Source: Coprobacillus sp. (GTDB taxonomy: Bacteria > Bacillota_I > Bacilli_A > RFN20 > CAG-826). Taken from it: 17,747 nucleotides of DNA. Made by a program: the position numbers and the translations under genes. The number at the start of each line of letters is the position of its first letter. Positions within the stretch are counted from its first letter, which is position 1. The stretch spans positions 1-17,747 of the forward strand of contig JAJQAM010000050.1 of assembly GCA_021203805.1 (NCBI GenBank). The letters are read 5' to 3'. Below are positions 1 to 5,952 of this stretch, piece after piece. The notes under the pieces are model-generated. The model searched no databases. It had not been told where the DNA came from and saw only the letters and a program-made list of their open reading frames with translations.

Positions 1-53
1 AACTTCAGCTTCCCAAGCTGAATACGCGGGTTCGATTCCCGTCGAGTGCTCCA
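1..53 (+). tRNA. tRNA-Gly(CCC), 5' part cut off by the window edge
   Basis: The 3' part of a glycine tRNA. The anticodon stem TCAGC/GCTGA (5-9 and 17-21) closes the seven-base loop TTCCCAA, giving anticodon CCC at 12-14 (reads GGG). It is followed by a T arm with TTCGATT loop, a 3' acceptor strand CGAGTGC, discriminator T and an encoded CCA at 51-53. U73 is usual for tRNA-Gly. The D arm and 5' acceptor strand lie outside the window. A glycosyltransferase gene starts about 50 bases downstream on the same strand with no terminator seen between them. Confidence 0.9.
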
Positions 54-104
54 TTAAATAAAAAACACGGTTATTGTACTTATCATTAGAGGAGAATGGT
101 AGAA

Positions 105-1436
105 ATGGGATATCATGACGCGCTTGTTCTAGCGTTTGAGATCATTGGTTATTCGTATATCGGTCTATGTGCCCTTTGTTTATTTCTCTACATTCCCCGT
201 ATGATTTACTGGTTTGAATATAAAAAACCACACAAAAAATACCATAATGACAAAATAAATGACATCCTACTCGTGGTTCCTGCTAGGCAGGAAAGCCAAG
301 TAATAGGACGTCTTTTAAAATCGATTCTCGCTCAAACATACGATAGGGCTCATTTTAAAGTGGTCGTCGTTGTGGATAATAAAACCGATCCCTCTATCAA
401 GATTGTTGAGGATATGCTTGGAGACGAGATAAGCCACGATATTGTTATTGTTCCCGACCAGCACTGCAAAGGCGATGCCCTCGACGGGGGCCTAAAGCAT
501 GTTCTTGAATGCGGCGAGCATTATGACGAAGTCTTAATTGTTGACGCTGATAATAAAATGAAAGAAGACATGCTTGCCGAGCTTAATAATGCAATGGTTA
601 AAGACACTGATGTTATTATCTGTAACCGCCGCAATCTAAACCTTCTATCAGATAAAAAGCATATGAATAACTGGGTAAGTAACTGTAGTGGTCTTACCCA
701 CGCTCTTCTAAACGAAGAGGGGAACTGGTACCGCTCTGAGCATGGACTTTTCCTTACATTTTGCGGCACTGGACTTGCTTTTAAATTTAAACTCGTTGAA
801 GAGATGAATGGCTGGGAATATAAACTTCTCGCCGAGGACTATCAGTTTGGTACAGCCGCGGTTGCAAAAGGCTATACGGCCTACTATGCACCCGATGTAG
901 TGACATGGTGTGAAGAGGTAACAACAGTGAGAGGAGACGTTCGCCGTAGAGCAAGATGGCTCATTGGATACGTTGTCTCCCGTAGCATGTATAAAAAAGA
1001 CATTAAAAAAGCCCAAAAGGTTAAAGACCCCACGAAAAACAAATTTAGGTATTTTGATTATAAGTGGAGCCTTGCTCCACTCATCATGTGGATAGTTGTC
1101 TCCCTTGTGGCAACCTTCTCTTCTCTTGGCGTCTTCCTAGCGGCAATCTGCTCTGAATACATGGAGCTATTTGATCCTCTATATTACTCCATGACCTTCT
1201 TTATGATTTTTATTCCTATTGTCTTTCTCTATCTTGGTCTATTAATCTTTACCGCTTTAATGGTAAGAACCACGAGAAAAACCTCTAATATGAATAAAAG
1301 ACAGGCTCTTGTGACTATATTCACTAATCCTATTTATATGGCACTTTATCTAATTGTCTTAATTGTTGCGACCTTCTCTAACCCTGCTAATAAAAAGTGG
1401 GCGGTGAATAAGCGGCTTGATATAGATGATGTCTAA
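105..1436 (+). CDS. Membrane-bound family 2 glycosyltransferase
   Basis: A processive-type GT2 enzyme that would transfer sugars from nucleotide-sugars at the inner face of the membrane. One N-terminal membrane helix (about residues 6-28) precedes a GT-A domain. The domain starts at VVPARQES and carries an acidic VVDNK motif, DAD (147-149, metal/nucleotide binding), AED (243-245, likely catalytic Asp) and an RRRARW run (280-285) that matches the Q(Q/R)xRW site of cellulose/hyaluronan-synthase-like enzymes with Arg for Gln. Three or more C-terminal helices follow. ATG 96 is only one base after the SD AGGAG (90-94), while ATG 105 is ten bases away, so 105 (443 aa) is preferred. The sugar and acceptor cannot be read from sequence. 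tRNA-Arg begins 9 bases after the stop. Confidence 0.88.
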   Translation: MGYHDALVLAFEIIGYSYIGLCALCLFLYIPRMIYWFEYKKPHKKYHNDKINDILLVVPARQESQVIGRLLKSILAQTYDRAHFKVVVVVDNKTDPSIKIVEDMLGDEISHDIVIVPDQHCKGDALDGGLKHVLECGEHYDEVLIVDADNKMKEDMLAELNNAMVKDTDVIICNRRNLNLLSDKKHMNNWVSNCSGLTHALLNEEGNWYRSEHGLFLTFCGTGLAFKFKLVEEMNGWEYKLLAEDYQFGTAAVAKGYTAYYAPDVVTWCEEVTTVRGDVRRRARWLIGYVVSRSMYKKDIKKAQKVKDPTKNKFRYFDYKWSLAPLIMWIVVSLVATFSSLGVFLAAICSEYMELFDPLYYSMTFFMIFIPIVFLYLGLLIFTALMVRTTRKTSNMNKRQALVTIFTNPIYMALYLIVLIVATFSNPANKKWAVNKRLDIDDV

Positions 1437-1445
1437 ATAAAAAAT

Positions 1446-1522
1446 CCGCCCGTAATTCAACTGGATAGAATATCAGACTTCGAATCTGAGGGTTGCGGGT
1501 TCGAGTCCTGCCGGGCGGGCCA
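1446..1522 (+). tRNA. tRNA-Arg(TCG)
   Basis: A complete 77-base cloverleaf. The acceptor strand CCGCCCG pairs fully with CGGGCGG (1512-1518). The anticodon stem TCAGA/TCTGA closes loop CTTCGAA with anticodon TCG at 1480-1482 (reads CGA). The T stem is GCGGG/CCTGC, the discriminator is G, and CCA is encoded at 1520-1522. It starts 9 bases after the glycosyltransferase stop and I find no well-spaced promoter of its own, so it is probably processed from the upstream transcript. A hairpin with a T run follows 15 bases later. Confidence 0.96.
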
Positions 1523-1537
1523 TAAAAGAAAATAAAG

Positions 1538-1562
1538 AAACTATTCGCCGAATAGTTTTTTT
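1538..1562. terminator. Bidirectional intrinsic terminator
   Basis: A perfect 10-bp inverted repeat, AAACTATTCG/CGAATAGTTT around one base (1538-1558), is followed on the plus strand by a seven-T run (1556-1562), ending the tRNA-Arg transcript. On the minus strand it contains the last codons and TAG stop of the CBS-protein gene and is followed by a broken T-rich stretch, so it can end that operon too. Confidence 0.75.
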
Positions 1563-1960
1563 ATGTCTATATTATCGCCAATCTTATTGATGACAGACTG
1601 ACGGGTAACAATGCCAATAAAGGTTTCTCTATCATCCACCACTGGGACATAGTTTTGGATACCGACGAGCTCATAAAGCTCTTCCGCAGTGGCATCAATT
1701 TTAAGAGATTTAACCTCTCTTCGCGGGGTTATTTCAGTAATTGGAAGCTGTTCTACCTCTTTTAAATTGAGATCGTGTGCTTTTAAAAACCAAAGTAAAT
1801 CTCCTTCACTAATTGAAGATAAATATCTTCCATCTTCGCTGAGTAAAGGAATGGATTGATATCCATGAAATTCCATCTTTTCGAGTGTTTGTCTTATTGA
1901 GTAATTCTCAACGACATAAGCGACATCTTTTTTGGGAGTGAGGTAAAATAAAATATTCAT
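1541..1960 (-). CDS. Two-CBS-domain protein, DarB/CbpB-like
   Basis: A 139-residue soluble protein made of a CBS pair (Bateman module) and nothing else. CBS1 spans roughly residues 12-68 (HGYQSIPLLSEDGRYLSSISEGD) and CBS2 roughly 75-133 (NYVPVVDDRETFIGIVTRQ). CBS pairs bind adenosine nucleotides. Stand-alone Bacillota proteins of this size include DarB (YkuL) and CbpB, which bind c-di-AMP and signal to the Rel (p)ppGpp enzyme. A c-di-AMP synthase gene lies about 1 kb away, which fits, but binding is inferred. An SD AGGAGGG sits about 7 bases before the ATG. The 45-base gap to deoD upstream has no terminator, so the two are probably co-transcribed. The stop lies inside the terminator hairpin. 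Confidence 0.85.
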   Translation of the reverse strand: MNILFYLTPKKDVAYVVENYSIRQTLEKMEFHGYQSIPLLSEDGRYLSSISEGDLLWFLKAHDLNLKEVEQLPITEITPRREVKSLKIDATAEELYELVGIQNYVPVVDDRETFIGIVTRQSVINKIGDNIDIKKLFGE

Positions 1961-2005
1961 AAAAGGACCCTCCTAAAATATATAGATAAATAGATAAGTT
2001 ATAAA

Positions 2006-2722
2006 TTAAGCAAAATGCTCCGCCGTCTCGATAGCGGCCTCTACCATTCTTGCTAGACCGGTTTGTCTTTCTTCGGCGCTAGCCTTTTGACTTCGGTCAT
2101 TAAAATTGTCAGTAACAGTGAGCATGGTGAGAGCTCTTTTATGATTTATAGCGGCCTCAACATATAAAGCATAGCTTTCCATTTCCACTGCTAAAACGCC
2201 AAGTTTTTTCCATTTTTTCCAGTAATCTGGATTAGGATCATAAAACACATCAGCACTTAATACGTTTCCCGCGTGGACTACTTCTCCTCTAGAAGAGAAA
2301 ACTTCTCCCGCTACTTTAGTAAGCTCATAGTCAGAACCAGCGCTATACTGAGGAACTTCGTATTGGTAGATCCAGTTGCTGTCTGTTGAGGCGCTCGTAG
2401 CAAGTATGATATCAAATAGCTTTATATCATCTTGATAGGCTCCGCATGTCCCTATTCTGATAATAGTTTCCACGTTATATTCGGTAAATAATTCATGCGA
2501 ATAGATGCCAATTGATGGTTGGCCCATGCCTGAAGCCATTACGGATATCTTCTTTCCGTTTTTCGTTGTGCCTGTATACGCTAAAATGCCGCGTACATCG
2601 CTTACTAGCTCTGCGCTAGTTAAGTATGTCTCCGCAATCCACTTTGCTCTTAGTGGATCGCCCGGCATTAGGACAACTTTAGCAAAAGCATCTTCCTTTG
2701 CGTTTATGTGTGGTGTGCTCAT
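2006..2722 (-). CDS. deoD: Purine nucleoside phosphorylase, DeoD type
   Basis: Hexameric-type purine nucleoside phosphorylase: nucleoside plus phosphate gives free base plus (deoxy)ribose-1-phosphate, in cytosolic purine salvage. At 238 residues it has the usual family length. Key sites are visible: His5, Gly21 and Arg25 in MPGDPLR, Arg44, Arg89 in IRIGTCGA (phosphate), the EME triad 180-182 (ribose) and Asp205 in TVTDN (base protonation; E. coli has Ser-Asp here, this has Thr-Asp). The SD GGAGGG is six bases before the ATG. A strong sigma-A-type promoter lies just upstream at 2744-2772. It is the first gene of a two-gene operon with the CBS protein. Confidence 0.97.
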   Translation of the reverse strand: MSTPHINAKEDAFAKVVLMPGDPLRAKWIAETYLTSAELVSDVRGILAYTGTTKNGKKISVMASGMGQPSIGIYSHELFTEYNVETIIRIGTCGAYQDDIKLFDIILATSASTDSNWIYQYEVPQYSAGSDYELTKVAGEVFSSRGEVVHAGNVLSADVFYDPNPDYWKKWKKLGVLAVEMESYALYVEAAINHKRALTMLTVTDNFNDRSQKASAEERQTGLARMVEAAIETAEHFA

Positions 2723-2743
2723 ATTTCGCCCTCCAACACTAGT

Positions 2744-2772
2744 ATTATACTATATTTTTCTATTTTTATCAA
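2744..2772 (-). promoter_or_regulatory. deoD promoter
   Basis: Read on the minus strand: -35 TTGATA (2772-2767), a 17-base spacer and a perfect -10 TATAAT (2749-2744). Transcription would start near 2737, just upstream of the deoD SD, giving a very short leader. Confidence 0.8.
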
Positions 2773-2803
2773 ACCCATAGGGCTATTAGGGAATTGTCTC
2801 TAA

Positions 2804-2825
2804 TTTCCATTAAAACAAATGGAAA
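2804..2825. repeat. 8-bp inverted repeat between deoD and cdaA
   Basis: TTTCCATT and AATGGAAA are perfectly complementary around the six-base loop AAAACA. No T run follows on either strand, so a terminator is unlikely. It lies 32 bases upstream of the deoD -35 box in the divergent deoD/cdaA spacer and could be an operator or a simple AT-rich coincidence. The rest of the spacer (2773-2929) shows only AT-rich sequence and no riboswitch that I recognise. Confidence 0.4.
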
Positions 2826-2929
2826 ATAATAAGGTTTTAAAATATTATATCTAGTTTTTAAATATTACTTTTAAAAAATAGGTTAATTTTGTTATTATTT
2901 TTCTATAGATAGGAAAATAGAGAAGAAGT

Positions 2930-3706
2930 ATGTTTATTTGGGAAGACATGAATACTGCGCCATTTGTGATTAGTTTGTGCATTATTTTAGTGCTCTATGT
3001 TTTTCTTTATTATGCTTTTGCTCTTGTTATAAAAAGAAAAGTTCCCTTTATTATTTTAACGGGATTTTTCATTTGTAATATTCTTACCTTCCTATTTAAT
3101 CTCATGTATGTCTTTATCATGGTAAGTGTTCTTCTTGCCGTGTTCCTTCTATATATGCTTTATACGAATCTTGGAGACTTTAGAAGCTTTCTTGGTAATC
3201 CTTTCAAAGTGGTAAACGCGAAAAACGCAAAGCCAACCGTAGAAAGACTCTATGATAGGGAAGAGCTATATAATCAGATTAACACCGCGGTTTTGTCACT
3301 ATCTCACTCCAAAACTGGAGCGATTATGACTTTTGAGAAAAACACCACTCTTAAGGATATTATAAAAAACGGCGTTAGTATTAACGCCCCTGTCTCTAGC
3401 GATATGCTTCTTACCATTTTCTATCCTGGAACGAGGCTCCATGATGGAGCGGTTGTCATTCATAATGACACTATCTTAGCCGCAAGCGTCTTCTTTACTC
3501 CTTCAACTCGTCCTTTTGCCGTTAAATATGGATCTCGTCACCGCGCGGCTATTGGTATTAGTGAAGTAAGTGATTCCGTTACCGTGGTCGTTAGCGAGGA
3601 AACCGGAAGGATTTCTATCGCGGTTAACGGCACTCTTGAGACTGTAAGTCAGGAAAATTTCCTCACAGTCTTTACTAATTACATGTCCACAGATCTAGAA
3701 GAATAG
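2930..3706 (+). CDS. cdaA: Diadenylate cyclase, CdaA type
   Basis: Membrane enzyme that joins two ATP into c-di-AMP, the messenger controlling potassium/osmotic balance and envelope stress. Three hydrophobic helices (about 10-34, 40-57, 58-79) precede a DAC domain (about 105-250). Both DAC signatures are intact: DGA at 172-174 (LHDGAVVI) and RHR at 203-205 (SRHRAAIG), with VVSEETGRIS after them. The 258-residue length is normal for CdaA. The usual partners cdaR and glmM do not follow; the next gene points the other way and its stop abuts this one. The SD before ATG 2930 is weak (GAAGAAG); ATG 2948 is an alternative start that removes six residues. No clear promoter is seen. Confidence 0.93.
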   Translation: MFIWEDMNTAPFVISLCIILVLYVFLYYAFALVIKRKVPFIILTGFFICNILTFLFNLMYVFIMVSVLLAVFLLYMLYTNLGDFRSFLGNPFKVVNAKNAKPTVERLYDREELYNQINTAVLSLSHSKTGAIMTFEKNTTLKDIIKNGVSINAPVSSDMLLTIFYPGTRLHDGAVVIHNDTILAASVFFTPSTRPFAVKYGSRHRAAIGISEVSDSVTVVVSEETGRISIAVNGTLETVSQENFLTVFTNYMSTDLEE

Positions 3707-4138
3707 CTAGACAGCATTATTTCTAGCGTCTTCAATCTTAATATATTCAATTCCTATTTCTAGGAATTTTTCTTTAAGTAAATCATCTGTTAAAGGCTCA
3801 CCGCTATTAACAATACTCATAAGATGATCATATATTTTGACAGCACCGTAGTGGTATTTTACGACATCTACTATTCTATAGTAGATATTAATCGTATTTT
3901 TATTTTCTAAGGTATATGTTCGGCACTGCACTTCAGTGGAGTACCAGGCTCTTCTATGATATATAAGCGGCATGAAATAATACCAACCCGGCTCTAAAAG
4001 GGTATAAAACTCGTAGTATTTTTCCATAATAAAGACGCGGCCTTCTTTGACATGATATATACCAGTAGCAAAAAAGATTCCTAATCCTACGATAATAACC
4101 GCGACGATGATAATAATTGTTATAAGCCAAAGTTCCAT
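3707..4138 (-). CDS. Small SPFH/stomatin-like membrane protein
   Basis: A 143-residue protein with one N-terminal membrane helix (residues 4-25) followed by a compact SPFH (band 7) domain: VKEGRVFIMEKYYEFYTLLEPGWYYFMPL resembles the conserved start of stomatins (a Gly-rich turn, then PG and a final P), and a YYRIVDVVKYHYG stretch and a closing GIEYIKIED follow. The C-terminal coiled coil of full stomatins and flotillins is missing. SPFH proteins build membrane-associated rings that organise microdomains; the role of this short form is unknown. Its stop codon directly abuts that of cdaA (3706/3707). Only a weak SD (AGGA, 11 bases away) precedes the ATG. Family assignment is by recall of the pattern. 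Confidence 0.65.
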   Translation of the reverse strand: MELWLITIIIIVAVIIVGLGIFFATGIYHVKEGRVFIMEKYYEFYTLLEPGWYYFMPLIYHRRAWYSTEVQCRTYTLENKNTINIYYRIVDVVKYHYGAVKIYDHLMSIVNSGEPLTDDLLKEKFLEIGIEYIKIEDARNNAV

Positions 4139-4171
4139 ATTATAAGGGGTCCTAACTTCATAATATGTTAA

Positions 4172-4191
4172 AACATTTTTAATAAAATGTT
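4172..4191. repeat. 8-bp inverted repeat in divergent spacer
   Basis: AACATTTT and AAAATGTT form a perfect inverted repeat around TAAT between the divergent SPFH and Nudix genes. It overlaps where the -35 region of the Nudix promoter would fall, which is the layout of an operator. No regulator is identified. Confidence 0.4.
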
Positions 4192-4200
4192 AAATAAGAT

Positions 4201-4212
4201 TAAAATATAGGT
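4201..4212 (+). promoter_or_regulatory. Possible leaderless promoter of the Nudix gene
   Basis: The -10-like hexamer TAAAAT (4201-4206) ends exactly six bases before ATG 4213, so the natural transcription start is the A of the ATG. There is no SD. Only a poor -35 (TTTAAT at 4178-4183, 17-base spacer) is present. The same geometry occurs before 4862 and 11011. Confidence 0.45.
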
Positions 4213-4818
4213 ATGGATAGCAAATATGTATACGATTTCATTATAAAAGTTCAGTCGATTGCCAAAATTGGACTTGTCTGCTCTAAGGATGAATATGCCC
4301 TTACTAACTACCGGGAAATTAATGATTTAAGCAAACAGTTTCTCGAGGATTTTCAAGATGTTAAATTAGATCGAAATAACTATTTTGAAAGGGATGTCTA
4401 TCCCACACCTAACGTTAGTGTTCGATCGGTAATCTTCAATGAGGCAAGAGATAAAGTCCTTATGGTAAGAGAGGCAAATACTCATACTTATTCCTTACCT
4501 GGAGGGTGGTGCGATTTATATAATTCCCCCGCAGAAACCGCCAAAATGGAGTGTATGCAAGAAGCCGGAGCGGAAATTGAGATAGTTAGACTTGTCGGTA
4601 TTACTAATCGCACCCCATTTAAGAAACCAACCTCTGTTCCTGAATACGCCATTATTTTTGAAGCAAAGATAGTGGGAGATCTTCATGAACATGAATACGA
4701 AACTGATGAAGTAAGCTGGATTGATATCAATAATATTCCTGCCTCCCATAAAGTAAGCAATGAGGAAATTGACCGCTTTATAAAAGCCGCCCTTAGCGGT
4801 GAAACTATATATGATTAG
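4213..4818 (+). CDS. Nudix-fold protein with degraded Nudix box
   Basis: A 201-residue protein resembling Bacillota Nudix hydrolases with an N-terminal helical extension (residues 1-60), which cleave nucleoside diphosphates linked to other groups. The fold is recognisable from SVRSVIFNEARDKVLMVRE, the YSLPGGW entry to the Nudix box (95-99) and the EVSWIDINNIP tail. The box (98-120) departs from GX5EX7REUXEEXGU at three key sites: Asn104 for the first Glu, Met112 for Arg, and Gln116 for the first Glu of EE. Glu113 and Glu117 are kept. It may have weak or altered activity or serve as a binding protein. No SD precedes the ATG; a -10-like box six bases upstream suggests leaderless expression. Confidence 0.8.
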   Translation: MDSKYVYDFIIKVQSIAKIGLVCSKDEYALTNYREINDLSKQFLEDFQDVKLDRNNYFERDVYPTPNVSVRSVIFNEARDKVLMVREANTHTYSLPGGWCDLYNSPAETAKMECMQEAGAEIEIVRLVGITNRTPFKKPTSVPEYAIIFEAKIVGDLHEHEYETDEVSWIDINNIPASHKVSNEEIDRFIKAALSGETIYD

Positions 4819-4838
4819 CCTTTTTACTTTATATTAAC

Positions 4839-4859
4839 CTTTATTTTGATAAAATAAAG
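4839..4859. repeat. 9-bp palindrome covering the -10 box of the RDD operon
   Basis: CTTTATTTT and AAAATAAAG are perfect complements around GAT. The repeat ends three bases before ATG 4862 and contains the proposed -10 TAAAAT. No T run follows, so a terminator for the upstream Nudix gene is unlikely; an operator or an RNA hairpin at the start site is possible. Confidence 0.45.
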
Positions 4860-4861
4860 CC
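4847..4861 (+). promoter_or_regulatory. Possible leaderless extended -10 promoter of the RDD operon
   Basis: TGA followed by TAAAAT (4847-4855) matches an extended -10 (TGn-TATAAT-like). The hexamer ends six bases before ATG 4862, so transcription would begin at the start codon. No SD and no good -35 are visible; an extended -10 can work without a -35. Confidence 0.5.
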
Positions 4862-5320
4862 ATGCTCGAAGAAAAGAGAATTAAACGAAATAAATTATAT
4901 GCTTCCCTAATTGATGGGCTTTTTATTGTTGTGCTCATTAGTTTATTCATTATTCCCTCGACGATTAATTATGTAGGGGCTTTAAATGAAGGAACACTAA
5001 CCACTCGAATTACTACTATGTATGCTCTTTCCTTCGTTTTTGCTTTAATTGTGTGTTTTCTATATCTATATGTCCCTTCATTAGCACTTAAAGGGTGCAC
5101 ACTTGGGATGAGACTATTTTCTATTCAGTATGTGGATAGTGAGAATAATCCTTTGAAATGCTCTAAGATGTGCGGTCGCGCGATAATGGTAAGTCTTCTT
5201 TCCTTTGTCACAGTGGGACTAGGGGCTCTTATATGCGCTTTGGCTATTGGAACGTCTCATGACGGGAAGACTTTTTATGATGTCATGATTTCTGATAAGG
5301 TGGTTTCAACGTTAGAATGA
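4862..5320 (+). CDS. RDD-family membrane protein
   Basis: A 152-residue membrane protein of the RDD family. It shows the N-terminal K/R-x-ASLIDGL segment entering helix 1 (residues 13-35), helix 2 (53-77), a GCTLGMRLFSIQYVDSEN block typical of the RDD core, helix 3 (about 107-127) and the closing TFYDVMISDKVV that matches the family's D-x2-t-x-t-x-VV ending. RDD proteins are mostly uncharacterised; some have been linked to ion transport. Its stop shares ATGA with the start of the next gene, and it leads a three-gene operon whose other members are also membrane proteins. Confidence 0.82.
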   Translation: MLEEKRIKRNKLYASLIDGLFIVVLISLFIIPSTINYVGALNEGTLTTRITTMYALSFVFALIVCFLYLYVPSLALKGCTLGMRLFSIQYVDSENNPLKCSKMCGRAIMVSLLSFVTVGLGALICALAIGTSHDGKTFYDVMISDKVVSTLE

Positions 5321-5952
5321 GCGGGATTCAAATCTTCTATATTGTCTTTGTCATTCTTATTGGCCTACTTATTTTAGCCTTTGTTTTATGGTATCCAGTG
5401 AAGAACGTTTACTGCAAAAATAACTTCGTAAAGTTATACTACAAAAGGGTTTATAAGATAGCACTTCTTAACGATTATTATCTCATCAATAATTTTGGCT
5501 TTAATGATGAAGACGGCAACAAACACACCATAGATCATTTCCTTTTTGGAGATAAATTCGTCTATGTCATTATTGACCAGTATTATCACGGCGATTTAGC
5601 GGGAAAAGGGCAAGACGGGTCCCTCATTTTCACTCCTGTTAATGGGAAAAGGCAGTATATATCCAATCCTTTAGGGCTTATAAGTGATTATTCCCGTGAT
5701 ATTGAAAACTTGACAAACTTTGAAAATTCGTCAATTATAGGTATAGTCTTAGTAAATGATGATTGCAATATTGCAATCATGAATGAATCGAGACAGTATT
5801 TTGTGACGAATAGAAGCAAACTTGCCACACTTGTAAACGATATTGAGGCAAGGGATGTAACAAGCCTCTATGAAGATCAGCTCTCAATTAAAGTTAATGA
5901 ACTCGCTAGAATGAACCTAAACGAGAAGAAAGGAAAGAGAAATGAGCGATAA
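5317..5952 (+). CDS. Membrane-anchored NERD-like protein
   Basis: A 211-residue protein with one N-terminal helix (residues 5-27) and a cytosolic domain resembling NERD (nuclease-related domain): YYLINNFGF, then TIDHFLFGDKFVYVIIDQYYHGDLAG, then NPLGLISDYSRDI. In NERD proteins the IDH strand is followed by an E-x-K active-site strand. Here the matching residues read Asp-Gln-Tyr, so nuclease chemistry is probably lost. The start overlaps the RDD stop by four bases with little SD, suggesting translational coupling. It overlaps the next gene by 11 bases. Assignment is by pattern recall and the role is unknown. Confidence 0.65.
   Translation: MSGIQIFYIVFVILIGLLILAFVLWYPVKNVYCKNNFVKLYYKRVYKIALLNDYYLINNFGFNDEDGNKHTIDHFLFGDKFVYVIIDQYYHGDLAGKGQDGSLIFTPVNGKRQYISNPLGLISDYSRDIENLTNFENSSIIGIVLVNDDCNIAIMNESRQYFVTNRSKLATLVNDIEARDVTSLYEDQLSIKVNELARMNLNEKKGKRNER

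Noticed and set aside
708..1016. Open frame of about 100 codons antisense to the glycosyltransferase
   Set aside because: It lies entirely within a clear coding gene, has no SD and encodes no recognisable protein.
2773..2929. Possible c-di-AMP (ydaO-type) riboswitch in the cdaA leader
   Set aside because: The spacer is too short and AT-rich and lacks the GC-containing stems of that class; only a simple 8-bp inverted repeat is present.
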